Shown here: in pieces, positions 41,589 to 50,709 of the stretch | Numbering within the stretch: the stretch's first letter is position 1 | Layout of the letters: each line of letters starts with the position of its first letter | Assembly: GCA_015060975.1 (NCBI GenBank) | Contig: SUXI01000001.1 | Location: 1-64,000, forward strand | DNA length: 64,000 nucleotides | DNA from: Bacteroidales bacterium | Lineage (GTDB): Bacteria > Bacteroidota > Bacteroidia > Bacteroidales > Muribaculaceae | Reading direction: 5' to 3' | Translations under genes and position numbers: made by a program | The notes under the pieces: generated by a model | Told to the model about the DNA's origin: nothing | Seen by the model: only the letters and a program-made list of their open reading frames with translations | The model's database searches: none

Positions 41589-42485
41589 ATGAAAAAAATA
41601 TTTTTAGGAATGAGTGCATTCGCACTTATGCTCAGTTCAGTGGGCTGTGGTAGCTCAACTTCAAACACATGCAATGATTCATGTGCTGTAGATTGTGACT
41701 CTTTAGCAATGATTATGGGAGATAATATGGGTAGCATTATCGCTAATCAAATTACCACAATCCCCGACAGCGCATACAAAGCAAAATTGTCGAAACAAAG
41801 CATTATTGAAGGTGTGAAATATGTACTTTCAATCGACACTGCCAATGTAGGAAAAACCGCAGGTATATCAATGGGATTGCAACTTGCCGCCCAAATAAAA
41901 AATTTAGAGAATATGGGGGCAAATATCGACAGAAATTTAGTGATTAAATACTTCGAGAAAAGTATTATGAACGACACAGTTTCAATGGATGATATTAATA
42001 AATCTAATTTTGCATACCAAATCTTAGTAGGTAAACTTCAAGCCGAAATGCAACGCAAAGAAATGGAAAAACGTGCAAACTCACCCGAAGCCATTGCAGC
42101 AAAAAACGCAGGCAAAGCATTCATTGAAAAATTAAAAGCCGAGGATCCTGAAATCAAAACATCTGAATCGGGGCTTTCTTACAAAATTATTAACGAAGGT
42201 AGCGGTGAAAAAGCCGGAGCAAATGATTTTGTAAAAGTTATATACAAAGGAAAATTAATCGACGAAACTGTATTTGATGACTCTAAAGGCGAAGCTCGCG
42301 AATTTAATGTAGGCGGTGTAGTAAAAGGGTTTGGAGAAGGACTTCAAATGCTTGGCAAAGGTGGAAAAGCTACTCTTTACATTCCCGGTGACCTTGCATA
42401 CGGTGTGAATGGACAACCCGCAGCCGGTATCGGTCCTAACCAAATGCTTATTTTTGATGTGGAAGTAGTGGAAATTAGAAAATAA
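41589..42485 (+). CDS. lipoprotein FKBP-type peptidyl-prolyl isomerase
   Basis: A 298-residue FKBP protein with a lipoprotein signal (S-S-V-G-C, Cys near residue 20), an FKBP_N domain (M-I-M-G-D-N-M-G-S and following helices) and a C-terminal FKBP domain with V-I-Y-K-G-K-L-I-D-E-T-V-F-D and A-Y-G-V-N-G-Q-P-A-A-G-I-G-P. It is predicted to fold envelope proteins in the periplasm. It is a paralogue of the upstream gene. Confidence 0.95.
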   Translation: MKKIFLGMSAFALMLSSVGCGSSTSNTCNDSCAVDCDSLAMIMGDNMGSIIANQITTIPDSAYKAKLSKQSIIEGVKYVLSIDTANVGKTAGISMGLQLAAQIKNLENMGANIDRNLVIKYFEKSIMNDTVSMDDINKSNFAYQILVGKLQAEMQRKEMEKRANSPEAIAAKNAGKAFIEKLKAEDPEIKTSESGLSYKIINEGSGEKAGANDFVKVIYKGKLIDETVFDDSKGEAREFNVGGVVKGFGEGLQMLGKGGKATLYIPGDLAYGVNGQPAAGIGPNQMLIFDVEVVEIRK

Positions 42486-42521
42486 AAACGTCACATCTAT
42501 CTTACATAAGGATTAAATTAC

Positions 42522-42573
42522 AACACAAAAAGAAACATTTTGCTAATAAAATGTTTCTTTTTGTGTTTTTTTT
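42522..42573 (+). terminator. terminator after the FKBP operon
   Basis: A perfect 20-bp stem (42522-42541 with 42548-42567) around a 6-nt loop is followed by a T-run. It is one of the strongest in the window. Confidence 0.92.
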
Positions 42574-42575
42574 AC

Positions 42576-42583
42576 TATTTTTG
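42576..42583 (+). promoter_or_regulatory. -7 element of the lrp-family gene
   Basis: TATTTTTG lies 29 nt before the start codon, immediately after the upstream terminator. Confidence 0.5.
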
Positions 42584-42612
42584 CCTCAAATTTAAACAGA
42601 AATAAATTCTCC

Positions 42613-43086
42613 ATGGAAAAAATAGATAATCTTGACCGAAAGATATTGGAAATCGTGATGCGCAATGCTCGTATTGCTTCAAAAGATGTGGCAACCGAAT
42701 GCGGTGTATCACGTGCCGCTATACACCAACGCATTCAACGCATGATTGACCTAAACGTAATCACCGGTTCAGGATATCATGTAAACCCCAAAATATTAGG
42801 GTATCGCACTTGCACATATATAGGTGTCAATCTTGAACGTGGTGCAATGTATCGAGACGTTGTGCCCGAGTTGGAAAAAATTCCCGAAGTGGTGGAATGC
42901 CATTTTACCACCGGACCATACACAATGCTAATAAAACTATATGCCCGCGACAATGAGCATTTAATGGAGTTGCTAAATAACAAAATTCAAATGATTCATG
43001 GTGTTACCGGTACAGAAACCCTCATCTCGCTCGATCACAGCATTGCCCGAGAGATACCTATCAACTACAAAAATAAAAAACAATAA
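42613..43086 (+). CDS. Lrp/AsnC family transcriptional regulator
   Basis: A 157-residue regulator with an N-terminal helix-turn-helix (D-N-L-D-R-K-I-L-E-I and A-T-E-C-G-V-S-R-A-A-I-H-Q-R-I-Q-R-M) and a C-terminal RAM ligand-binding domain with the T-G-P-Y-T-M-L-I-K-L segment. Such proteins bind amino acids and control metabolic genes as octamers or decamers. The target and effector are unknown. It is monocistronic; a terminator overlaps its stop codon. Confidence 0.95.
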   Translation: MEKIDNLDRKILEIVMRNARIASKDVATECGVSRAAIHQRIQRMIDLNVITGSGYHVNPKILGYRTCTYIGVNLERGAMYRDVVPELEKIPEVVECHFTTGPYTMLIKLYARDNEHLMELLNNKIQMIHGVTGTETLISLDHSIAREIPINYKNKKQ

Positions 43087-43118
43087 AAAAACACGTTACT
43101 TAACGTGTTTTTTTATTG
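43081..43118. terminator. bidirectional terminator between lrp-family and licD-family genes
   Basis: CAATAAAAAAACACGTTA pairs perfectly with TAACGTGTTTTTTTATTG. It contains the stop codon of the plus-strand regulator and the last codons of the minus-strand LicD gene, serving both convergent transcripts. Confidence 0.9.
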
Positions 43119-43930
43119 TTATACTCCATATAAGGAAGTTCCAAATCCATATAATGAAAATTGTGTTGATGACGCATTCCAACCGGAGGTGGAGTCATAT
43201 AATTACCAAACAGCTGAGTGAGATATGCATGATTATCCTTCATACCCATCACCATTTGCCCTTCAAATTCCACCGGAGCAGGCTCTCCCAATACCTCAAT
43301 TTTGTCAACCATACTTCCCAAACCGTCATTGTGATTAACCGCTGCAAGCCTGCTTGTTTTTAAATCATAAAGCATCATGTGCTTTTTTATTTTCTGTTGC
43401 AAACCATCCATTGTGAATAACTTACGAATGAGCAGAGGCAGCCAACACGATGGACCATGACCATGTCGATATGGATCACGAAAATGAAAATAAAGGGCTT
43501 TTGTGAGCATTTTGTACTTAAAATTATACAATCGCTGACGCAACTTTCCCTCAGGAGCTCCATCTATCGGAAAAATATCTAAATATACACCTCCTAAGTA
43601 ATATAGATGAGGACGTTCAATCAATGTAGTCGATGCATCTTGTATTTTTCCAAAATGCAACGGATATTTTTTGTCATTTTCATAACAAACAAATTCCAAT
43701 GGAGACGGCAACCATTCGTCACTATGCAAAATCAAAGCCTCATAATCCTCACGCGGCATTGCCACGTCCATATCATCGTCCCATGGAATGAATCCTTTAT
43801 GTCGCACCGCCCCTATCAATGAGCCGTCAACAAGATAATATCGCAGTCCTCGCTCACGACACACTTTGTCAAATTTCATTAAAACATCGAGTAATCGCAA
43901 CTGCAATGGACGAATTTCGTAACTTGGCAT
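43100..43930 (-). CDS. LicD-family phosphotransferase
   Basis: LicD proteins (nucleotidyltransferase fold) attach phosphocholine or similar groups from a CDP-activated donor to surface glycans. The conserved core G-S-L-I-G-A-V-R-H-K-G-F-I-P-W-D-D-D-M-D-V-A-M is near residues 36-58, with the D-D-D metal cluster. Length is 276 aa. It follows a cytidylyltransferase gene on the same strand (16-nt gap), which could supply the CDP-activated donor. The group transferred is unknown. Confidence 0.9.
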   Translation of the reverse strand: MPSYEIRPLQLRLLDVLMKFDKVCRERGLRYYLVDGSLIGAVRHKGFIPWDDDMDVAMPREDYEALILHSDEWLPSPLEFVCYENDKKYPLHFGKIQDASTTLIERPHLYYLGGVYLDIFPIDGAPEGKLRQRLYNFKYKMLTKALYFHFRDPYRHGHGPSCWLPLLIRKLFTMDGLQQKIKKHMMLYDLKTSRLAAVNHNDGLGSMVDKIEVLGEPAPVEFEGQMVMGMKDNHAYLTQLFGNYMTPPPVGMRHQHNFHYMDLELPYMEYNNKKTR

Positions 43931-43945
43931 AACTTCAAATTTTGT

Positions 43946-44356
43946 TTACTTGTGCATCATCGCTATTAAATGTTTCAACTCAGAAGTTGAAACACCGTCG
44001 GTGCGAGGCAACTCAACGATTTCCTTATTATTATTTCTGCAATATTCCATTGCCGAAACAAATCCCGAATGAGATTGGTCGGGACCTTTAACAAAAATGT
44101 CAAAATCCACCTGCTTTACCAATTCATCAACACCGTCATATTCAACGACTTCATCGACATAACGTATCGATTTCACCATATAGCATCGTTCTTCAGTGGA
44201 ATACACCAAATTGCTTTGTGGCTTATATTTAAGTACACTATCTGATTTTTGCACTGCCACGACCAAATAATCGCCATGAGATTTTGCCTTGCGAAACAAT
44301 TCGATGTGACCAATATGAAGTAAGTCAAAGACTCCTACCGTAAGTACTTTTTTCAT
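43946..44356 (-). CDS. TagD-like cytidylyltransferase
   Basis: A 136-residue nucleotidyltransferase with the motif G-V-F-D-L-L-H-I-G-H (HxGH) at residues 7-16 and a later V-S-T-S-E-L motif, typical of glycerol-3-phosphate and choline/ethanolamine-phosphate cytidylyltransferases. The frame is open up to 44410, but the family starts with M-K-K-V-L-T-V-G at 44356. Its partner in the operon is a LicD protein. It likely makes a CDP-alcohol donor; which alcohol cannot be read from the sequence. Confidence 0.88.
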   Translation of the reverse strand: MKKVLTVGVFDLLHIGHIELFRKAKSHGDYLVVAVQKSDSVLKYKPQSNLVYSTEERCYMVKSIRYVDEVVEYDGVDELVKQVDFDIFVKGPDQSHSGFVSAMEYCRNNNKEIVELPRTDGVSTSELKHLIAMMHK

Positions 44357-44380
44357 TTTTAACGACAATAAGCATTTATG

Positions 44381-44410
44381 CAAAATTAAATATTTTTTGG
44401 ATATTGACAA
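44381..44410 (-). promoter_or_regulatory. promoter of the cytidylyltransferase-LicD operon
   Basis: On the minus strand TTG (44410-44408), 19 nt, TAATTTTG (44388-44381). It lies back to back with the plus-strand promoter. Confidence 0.65.
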
Positions 44411-44436
44411 AAAACCAATCTACAATAACGTTATTT

Positions 44437-44467
44437 TTGCGAGTTTAGCACAAAAAATTTATCTTTG
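44437..44467 (+). promoter_or_regulatory. promoter of the kinase-LicD2 operon
   Basis: TTG (44437-44439), 20 nt, TATCTTTG (44460-44467): a full consensus match. The TTG is itself the end of a second -7-like TATTTTTG (44432-44439). Confidence 0.7.
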
Positions 44468-44497
44468 TGAAAAATGTGACATATAACACTTTTAACG

Positions 44498-45253
44498 ATG
44501 CGATATATTATTTTTCACAACAATAATACACCTCAATTCAATAGTTTCGTTGATGAAACAACACGAAATGGAATCCTTTCGACCGCTCAAATCATATATA
44601 AAGGTCGAAACACCGTTTACCGAGTTCAACACCCGAGTGGCGATATAAATATAAAAGCTTTTCATTGCCCAAGTTTTATAAACTCAATTATTTATACTAC
44701 ATTGCGCAAAAGCAAGGCATTTCGCTCTTTTGCCAACGCATCACAACTAATCAATCTTGGCTTCCACTCCCCCACCCCCCTTGGATATGGAGAAGAACGG
44801 AATGGATGCAGATTGATACACAGCTACTATTTTTCTGAGCAAATAGAAGCCCAAAACATGCGCGATTGGGAACAAAAGAACGATTGTGAGCCTTTATTAA
44901 GAGCATTTGCCAAAGAAATTGTCAAACTACACCGGGCCGGAGTGTGGCACAAAGATTTTTCACCGGGAAATATATTATATACAGGTAACGAAAATGATGG
45001 TTATACATTCTACTACATTGATTTAAACAGAATGAAATTTAATGTCTTTGACCGCAAAACACAGTTGTCGATGTTTAGAGCGATAAACCTTTCCCCTATA
45101 GAAACCGAACGTATCGCACGATATTATGCAGAAGAATCAGGTGAAAATCCCGATACAATCGCACAAATTGCCGTTAAAAACTTAAATAAATATCTTGCCA
45201 CAAAAAGTCGCAAACGTTGGCTAAAAAAATTATTCAAAACGAAAAAAAAATAA
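44498..45253 (+). CDS. WaaP/InaA-like glycan kinase
   Basis: A 251-residue protein with a protein-kinase-like fold. The catalytic loop H-K-D-F-S-P-G-N-I-L-Y (Asp near 152) and the metal-binding Y-I-D-L-N-R-M (near 174) match the lipopolysaccharide core kinase (WaaP/RfaY/InaA) family, which phosphorylates sugars of lipid A-core or related glycans. The glycine loop is degenerate, as usual here. It is first in an operon with a second LicD gene and perhaps the uridine-kinase-like gene. Confidence 0.85.
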   Translation: MRYIIFHNNNTPQFNSFVDETTRNGILSTAQIIYKGRNTVYRVQHPSGDINIKAFHCPSFINSIIYTTLRKSKAFRSFANASQLINLGFHSPTPLGYGEERNGCRLIHSYYFSEQIEAQNMRDWEQKNDCEPLLRAFAKEIVKLHRAGVWHKDFSPGNILYTGNENDGYTFYYIDLNRMKFNVFDRKTQLSMFRAINLSPIETERIARYYAEESGENPDTIAQIAVKNLNKYLATKSRKRWLKKLFKTKKK

Positions 45254-45278
45254 TATCTCTTGATAATAATAATATATC

Positions 45279-46115
45279 ATGAACACTTTTGGAATTTCAA
45301 ACCTTGAATTTTTCAACGTAGAAGAACGAAACGGGTATTTAATCAGTCCATTAATGAAACAAGTGTGGGCTTGTGAACTTGATTTATTACAAGAATTACT
45401 TAGAGTATGCGATAAATATAAATTAAGAATATATGCCGATTCAGGTACTCTCATAGGAGCTGTGCGACATAAAGGATTCATTCCATGGGATGATGATATT
45501 GACATGGCAATGCCCCGTGAAGATTATACAAAACTTTGTGAAATAGCACAACAAGAGTTCAAACACCCCTACTTTTTCCAAACCATATACACCGATAGTA
45601 ATGGATATGGAAATCGTCACGCTCAATTAAGAAACAGCGACACCGCAGCTATTCCATTGAAAGGCAAGCACAAGTTCAATCAAGGTATATTTATTGATAT
45701 TTTTATTTTAGATGATGTGCCAAGTACTTGTCGATTAATGGCTCGAATGGTGCGACAATTACGCCAAGCCCAAACAAAAATAAAAATAGGTTTGAAACTG
45801 AAGTTACCTCATAAAATAATAACTAAATTATATCAAGAATATGAGAAAACAATAACCAAATATGCTAAACCAAACAACATTTATGTAAGTAAAATATCAT
45901 TACATTTAAGAGAATATATTTTTTTAAAATCGGACTATAGCGAAGTTGAATATCACGATTTTGAACATATAAAAATACCTATACCAAAAGGATATGACCA
46001 AATACTACGCACAAACTATGGTGACTATATGCACCCAAAACGAGTTGCAACTGGTCATGGAACAATGGAATATGACACCGAATGTAGTTATCGAGATATA
46101 TTGGGAATAAAATAA
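45279..46115 (+). CDS. second LicD-family phosphotransferase
   Basis: A 278-residue LicD protein with the core G-T-L-I-G-A-V-R-H-K-G-F-I-P-W-D-D-D-I-D-M-A-M-P-R-E-D-Y near residues 62-90, nearly the same as in the minus-strand LicD (43100-43930). The rest differs, so they probably modify different acceptors. It follows the WaaP-like kinase by 25 nt. Confidence 0.9.
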   Translation: MNTFGISNLEFFNVEERNGYLISPLMKQVWACELDLLQELLRVCDKYKLRIYADSGTLIGAVRHKGFIPWDDDIDMAMPREDYTKLCEIAQQEFKHPYFFQTIYTDSNGYGNRHAQLRNSDTAAIPLKGKHKFNQGIFIDIFILDDVPSTCRLMARMVRQLRQAQTKIKIGLKLKLPHKIITKLYQEYEKTITKYAKPNNIYVSKISLHLREYIFLKSDYSEVEYHDFEHIKIPIPKGYDQILRTNYGDYMHPKRVATGHGTMEYDTECSYRDILGIK

Positions 46116-46133
46116 CCTTACAACTTATTAATT

Positions 46134-47804
46134 ATGAGCAAAATAATGAAAATATTCTGCAAAAACATCAAAGAATATATAGAATTTACCGGTGGGGAAA
46201 CTCTTCAAGACATATACAATCGTTTAAGCGATCAAATCAACATAACTCCAATTTGTGCCCGCGTAAATAACAAAACCGAAGACTTGAATTATCCCATATT
46301 CGGTCCCAAACAGGTTGAATTTTTATCACGCGATAGCGCATCGGGACAACGCGTGTATGTGCGTTCCCTTTGTATGATTCTTTATAAAGCTGTGTGCGAT
46401 TTATTTCCGGGAACAAAATTGCGCATCGAACACTCTATTTCGCATGGCTACTATTGTCGCCTTAGGAATAACATTTCCGTCACCAATGAAGTTGTAACAG
46501 CAATTCGTAACCGAATGCACGAAATAGTAAAAGAAGATATTCCTTTTGAGCGCAAAGAACGATTAACCGAAGATGTTATAAAGATATTTGAAAAACAAGG
46601 TCTTAATGACAAAGTGCAACTATTGGCAAATACCAATGAGCTTTATACCGTATATTACAGATTAGGCAACATTTATGACAGTTATTATGGTAATCTTGCC
46701 ACTTCTACTTCACAAATCAACGTCTTCGACCTCATTCCCTATAAAGAAGGCATGCTATTACTTGGTTTTGATAATAACAACTCGGCAAAGGTATCCACCC
46801 CTGTTCCTCAAGAAAAAATGTATCAGGCTTTTACCGATTATCTTGATTTCAATAATATTATAGGAGTAAATAATGTTGGAGATATAAACAATGCCGCCCA
46901 ACAAGGATTAACCACCGACCTCATAAATGTGGCAGAGGCACTTCATGAAAAGAAAATAGCCCGCATTTCAGATGACATAACCGAAAAATATAAACAAGGC
47001 GGCGCTCGAATAGTGTTAATTGCCGGCCCGTCATCATCGGGTAAAACCACATTCACAAAACGATTGGCGATTCAATTAATGACCAATCTTTTACATCCAA
47101 AACTCATTTCGCTTGATGATTATTTTGTGAATCGCACCGAAACCCCTCTTGATGAGTATGGTGATTATGATTATGAATCACTTTATGCTCTTGATTTAAA
47201 ACAATTCAATAATGATTTAAACGCCTTGCTCAATGGCGAAGAAATAGAACAACCCACATATAATTTTGAACTTGGATGCCGACAATACAAAGGCAACAAA
47301 ATCAAACTTGATAATAACTCAATTCTCCTAATAGAGGGAATACATGGACTTAATCCTAAACTCACTGCCCATATTGAAGCAAAAATGAAATATAGCGTAT
47401 ATGTATCGGCATTAACCACATTGTCTATCGATGATCATAATTGGGTTCCAACAACCGATAATCGCCTATTGCGTCGCATAATCCGAGATCACAAATATCG
47501 TGGGGTTTCTCCGGTTGACACAATAAAACGATGGCCAAGTGTGCGTCGAGGTGAAAACAAATGGATTTTTCCCTACCAAGAAAACGCCAATGCCATGTTT
47601 AATTCATCATTATTATTTGAATTAGGAGTAATAAAAGAATATGGTGAAGATGTTTTGAAAAAAGTACCTCGCAATGTGCCTGAATATGGTGAAGCATGGA
47701 GATTGTTGCAATTTCTAAACTACTTCACATCTTTAAAAGAAGAAAACATTCCATCTACAAGTTTATTGCGTGAATTTCTTGGAGGCAGTTCTTTCAGATA
47801 TTGA
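46134..47804 (+). CDS. uridine kinase-family protein with N-terminal TGS/ThrRS-like region
   Basis: A 556-residue protein. The N-terminal ~60 residues resemble a TGS domain (I-E-F-T-G-G-E-T-L-Q-D-I-Y), followed by a ThrRS-like second additional domain with H-S-I-S-H near residue 103. The C-terminal half is a P-loop kinase: G-P-S-S-S-G-K-T-T near 299 and D-D-Y-F-V-N-R near 328, as in uridine kinase/phosphoribulokinase. It likely phosphorylates a nucleoside, though the substrate is not certain. The fused form occurs in Bacteroidetes and Firmicutes. Confidence 0.85.
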   Translation: MSKIMKIFCKNIKEYIEFTGGETLQDIYNRLSDQINITPICARVNNKTEDLNYPIFGPKQVEFLSRDSASGQRVYVRSLCMILYKAVCDLFPGTKLRIEHSISHGYYCRLRNNISVTNEVVTAIRNRMHEIVKEDIPFERKERLTEDVIKIFEKQGLNDKVQLLANTNELYTVYYRLGNIYDSYYGNLATSTSQINVFDLIPYKEGMLLLGFDNNNSAKVSTPVPQEKMYQAFTDYLDFNNIIGVNNVGDINNAAQQGLTTDLINVAEALHEKKIARISDDITEKYKQGGARIVLIAGPSSSGKTTFTKRLAIQLMTNLLHPKLISLDDYFVNRTETPLDEYGDYDYESLYALDLKQFNNDLNALLNGEEIEQPTYNFELGCRQYKGNKIKLDNNSILLIEGIHGLNPKLTAHIEAKMKYSVYVSALTTLSIDDHNWVPTTDNRLLRRIIRDHKYRGVSPVDTIKRWPSVRRGENKWIFPYQENANAMFNSSLLFELGVIKEYGEDVLKKVPRNVPEYGEAWRLLQFLNYFTSLKEENIPSTSLLREFLGGSSFRY

Positions 47805-47841
47805 TAACAACGCAATAAATAGATAATATAAAATAGCTCTT

Positions 47842-47872
47842 TTGGCTTGTCAAATAAATTGTAGTAACTTTG
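47842..47872 (+). promoter_or_regulatory. promoter of the LOG-hemD operon, possibly leaderless
   Basis: TTG (47842-47844), 20 nt, TAACTTTG (47865-47872). The start codon is at 47877, only 4 nt after the -7 element, so the mRNA would begin at or near the ATG. Confidence 0.7.
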
Positions 47873-47876
47873 CACT

Positions 47877-48452
47877 ATGAAATATAGACAAGCCATTTGT
47901 GTTTATTGCGCATCAAGCTCCCAAATAGATCAATCTTATATTAATGCAGCATTTCACCTTGGACAGGCTATTGCCGATTCGGGTCATGAAATGGTGTGCG
48001 GAGCCGGTCACTCAGGATTAATGGGTGCCATTATAAATGGAGTCTTAAATAAAAATGGGGTAGCAATAGGTGTCATTCCTCAATTTATGGTTGATAATAA
48101 ATGGCATCATCCACATCTAAGCGAATTGATTATAACGCCCGATATGCATTCTCGCAAAGAAAAAATGGCACAAATGTCAAAAGCATCAATAGCAATGCCT
48201 GGCGGGTGTGGCACTCTTGAAGAACTGCTTGAAATCATCACATGGCGTCAATTAGGTCTTTATAATGGAAATATTGTAATTCTTAACCTAAATAATTATT
48301 TTGACCCACTATTAAAAATGTTAGACAAAGCAATTGATAACGGCTTTATGAAAGCCGACCACAAAAACATTTGGCAAGTGGCAACCTCAGTTAAACAAGC
48401 TGTCGAATTAGCAATTGAAAATGATATTAAACCTATTTCTTGCAAATATTAA
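47877..48452 (+). CDS. LOG-family nucleotide 5'-monophosphate phosphoribohydrolase (TIGR00730)
   Basis: A 191-residue Rossmann-like protein with the LOG signature P-G-G-C-G-T-L-E-E near residues 102-110 and an S-G-x-x-G-L-M-G-A segment near 50. Family members release a free base from nucleoside monophosphates (cytokinin-activating in plants; nucleotide salvage or housekeeping in bacteria). It overlaps the next gene by 1 nt (TAATG) and starts a likely operon with DUF4271. Confidence 0.92.
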   Translation: MKYRQAICVYCASSSQIDQSYINAAFHLGQAIADSGHEMVCGAGHSGLMGAIINGVLNKNGVAIGVIPQFMVDNKWHHPHLSELIITPDMHSRKEKMAQMSKASIAMPGGCGTLEELLEIITWRQLGLYNGNIVILNLNNYFDPLLKMLDKAIDNGFMKADHKNIWQVATSVKQAVELAIENDIKPISCKY

Positions 48453-49342
48453 TGACAAAAGAAACATCAAATATTATTTCTCATTCTGTTGATACTGTTA
48501 CTGTCTCTTTTACCGACAGCGATTCTACCGGTGAAAAAAACGATTCATCATTACTCTTCGCCACTTTAGATTCGATGCCCCATGACAGCATTATATCTAA
48601 AATTGACACTATAACAAAAAAAAACACTATAACATACACCCCACTACCCTATTTATCGGGAAACGAACCAATTTCAAGAGCCAATCATCATGGACATGAC
48701 ACCGGAATAATGATACTGCTTGTTATATCATTTATTGTCGTATCATTTAACTTTAACCATTTTCGCCGATTATTATCTACCTACGGACAAAATTTGTTTA
48801 CTGTGCGTAAACGCGCCAACGCATTTGACGAGCACACTACCAATGAAAACAATGTTATAGCTATATTGATTTTTCAGCTATGCGTGTGCATGGGTATTTT
48901 ATTAAGCGAAAAAATAAATTCATTTTTACCCATTCCCCCCAATAAAATAATGTTAGCAACATGTTGTATGATGGGGCTATATGGTATATACTATATTTTT
49001 CAACTAATAACATACCGGTTAATGGGATATGTTTTTACCGATTCCATTGGTTCGTCTCAATGGTTAAAAGGATTTTATTCATCTCACATATTTTTAGGGT
49101 TCTCACTCTTAATTCCCACATTTGTTTCTATCTTTTACCCCACCACTACCGATTTAATGATTAATATAGCTTCAGCACTATATATTATTGCAAGATTGAT
49201 ATTTATAAACAAAGGATTTAAAATTTTTTACAATAATTTTTACTCATTATTTTATTTTATTTTGTACCTTTGCACCCTTGAAATTATACCGGTGATTTTT
49301 GTGTATGATATTGCACAATTATTAATCAGTAACCTACAATAA
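48452..49342 (+). CDS. DUF4271 membrane protein
   Basis: A 296-residue protein with a short extracytoplasmic N-terminal region and about seven membrane segments (first at residues 74-92), matching the Bacteroidetes DUF4271 family, which is usually encoded just upstream of hemD. The ATG at 48452 shares its A with the stop of the LOG gene; an upstream in-frame ATG (48440) is less likely. Function unknown. Confidence 0.85.
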   Translation: MTKETSNIISHSVDTVTVSFTDSDSTGEKNDSSLLFATLDSMPHDSIISKIDTITKKNTITYTPLPYLSGNEPISRANHHGHDTGIMILLVISFIVVSFNFNHFRRLLSTYGQNLFTVRKRANAFDEHTTNENNVIAILIFQLCVCMGILLSEKINSFLPIPPNKIMLATCCMMGLYGIYYIFQLITYRLMGYVFTDSIGSSQWLKGFYSSHIFLGFSLLIPTFVSIFYPTTTDLMINIASALYIIARLIFINKGFKIFYNNFYSLFYFILYLCTLEIIPVIFVYDIAQLLISNLQ

Positions 49343-49359
49343 ATCAAATAGTTAAAAGA

Positions 49360-50112
49360 GTGAAAGTAAAAAAAGTATTAGTTTCTCAGCCAAAACCCAC
49401 TTCTGAGAAATCTCCTTATTTTGAAATAGCAGAAAAATACGGAGTAGAAATTGAATTCCGCCCTTTTATTAAAGTTGAAGGCTTAACAGCTAAAGAATTT
49501 CGTCAATCTAAAATATCTATTTCAGATTACACTGCCGTAATTTTTACAGCTCGTACAGCTATCGACCACTTCTTCCGTTTGTGTGAAGAGATGCGCATCA
49601 CAATTCCCGATACGATGAAATATTTCTGCACTACCGAGTCTATTGCTCTATATTTGCAAAAATATATTATCTATCGCAAACGCAAAATTTTTCATGGTAA
49701 TACAGGCAAACTCGATGACTTGTTGCCATATCTTATGAAACATAATAAAGAAAAATTTCTTTATGCTATTTCATCGGTTCATAAAGCCGAAGACCTTAAT
49801 ATTCTCGATAAGAACAATATTAACTATACCAAAGCTGTGATGTATCGCACAGTGAGCAATGATTTTGGACCTGAAGAAAAATTCGACTACGATATGTTGT
49901 TATTTTTCAGTCCTTCGGGAATTGATTCTTTATTAAAAAATTTCCCTGAGTTCAAACAAGACGACATAAAAATAGGTTGCTTTGGAGCCACTACAGCAAA
50001 AGCGGTTCGTGATGCCGGTTTTCGTCTCGACATCGAGGCTCCATCGGTTAAAGCTCCATCTATGACAGCTGCATTAGAAATGTATCTCAAAAACGAAATG
50101 ACTGAGTCTTAA
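49360..50112 (+). CDS. hemD: uroporphyrinogen-III synthase
   Basis: HemD cyclises hydroxymethylbilane to uroporphyrinogen III in haem and corrin synthesis. A 250-residue two-domain protein: V-L-V-S-Q-P-K at the start, I-F-T-A-R-T-A-I-D-H-F near 63, and the C-terminal F-F-S-P-S-G-I-D-S-L and G-C-F-G-A-T-T-A-K-A segments. It starts with GTG at 49360, 17 nt after DUF4271. DUF4271-hemD-rnpA-yidD is a known order in Bacteroidetes. A terminator follows. Confidence 0.92.
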   Translation: MKVKKVLVSQPKPTSEKSPYFEIAEKYGVEIEFRPFIKVEGLTAKEFRQSKISISDYTAVIFTARTAIDHFFRLCEEMRITIPDTMKYFCTTESIALYLQKYIIYRKRKIFHGNTGKLDDLLPYLMKHNKEKFLYAISSVHKAEDLNILDKNNINYTKAVMYRTVSNDFGPEEKFDYDMLLFFSPSGIDSLLKNFPEFKQDDIKIGCFGATTAKAVRDAGFRLDIEAPSVKAPSMTAALEMYLKNEMTES

Positions 50113-50138
50113 CATATAATTTTTATAAAACCTTCTAT

Positions 50139-50186
50139 AGTCTTGCAAGTGTCGTGATATTTTGCTAAACTTGCAAGACTTTTTTA
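50139..50186 (+). terminator. terminator after hemD
   Basis: AGTCTTGCAAGT pairs with ACTTGCAAGACT around an 18-nt loop and is followed by TTTTTT. It separates hemD from rnpA. Confidence 0.85.
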
Positions 50187-50289
50187 TTTGAGTTATTGAA
50201 TTAAGTGAAACTATAAAATTTTATTTAAATAACACCCTAAAAGATTGTCAAACCTGGAAAAACTAATTTTTAATTTTTCATTATAAATA

Positions 50290-50709
50290 GTGAATCATAA
50301 ACTACGTCTATATAAAAAAGAAAAATTGTGTAGCAACACAGCTATTAATATGTTGTTCCGACCCGAAGGTTCTTCTCAAGCCACACTTGCCTATCCACTG
50401 CGTGCTGTATGGCGACAAAATGATGGCAGATATTGTGACGCGAAAATGCAATTTCTCATTTCAATACCAAAAAAACGTTTGCACCATGCCGTTGACCGTG
50501 TGATGATGCGGCGTCGCATTCGTGAAGCATATCGATTAAATCATCACGATTATACTTTGACCGATAATTCTAAAATAGATGTTGCTTTTATCTACATTGC
50601 CAATTCATTATTACCATATAAAATAATAGAAAAAGCAATGAAAAAGATACTTAAAAATATTTCGGAAAACTATCTGAATGTTGAAAACAGCAATGAGAAA
50701 GATATTTAG
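50290..50709 (+). CDS. rnpA: ribonuclease P protein component
   Basis: RnpA binds the catalytic RNase P RNA, which trims the 5' end of pre-tRNA. A 139-residue basic protein with the family signature near residues 69-80 ([15 protein letters not shown]). It starts with GTG (50290), since the L-Y-K-K-E-K-L-C-S start matches homologues. It overlaps yidD by 17 nt. The RNA component is not in this window. Confidence 0.93.
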   Translation: MNHKLRLYKKEKLCSNTAINMLFRPEGSSQATLAYPLRAVWRQNDGRYCDAKMQFLISIPKKRLHHAVDRVMMRRRIREAYRLNHHDYTLTDNSKIDVAFIYIANSLLPYKIIEKAMKKILKNISENYLNVENSNEKDI

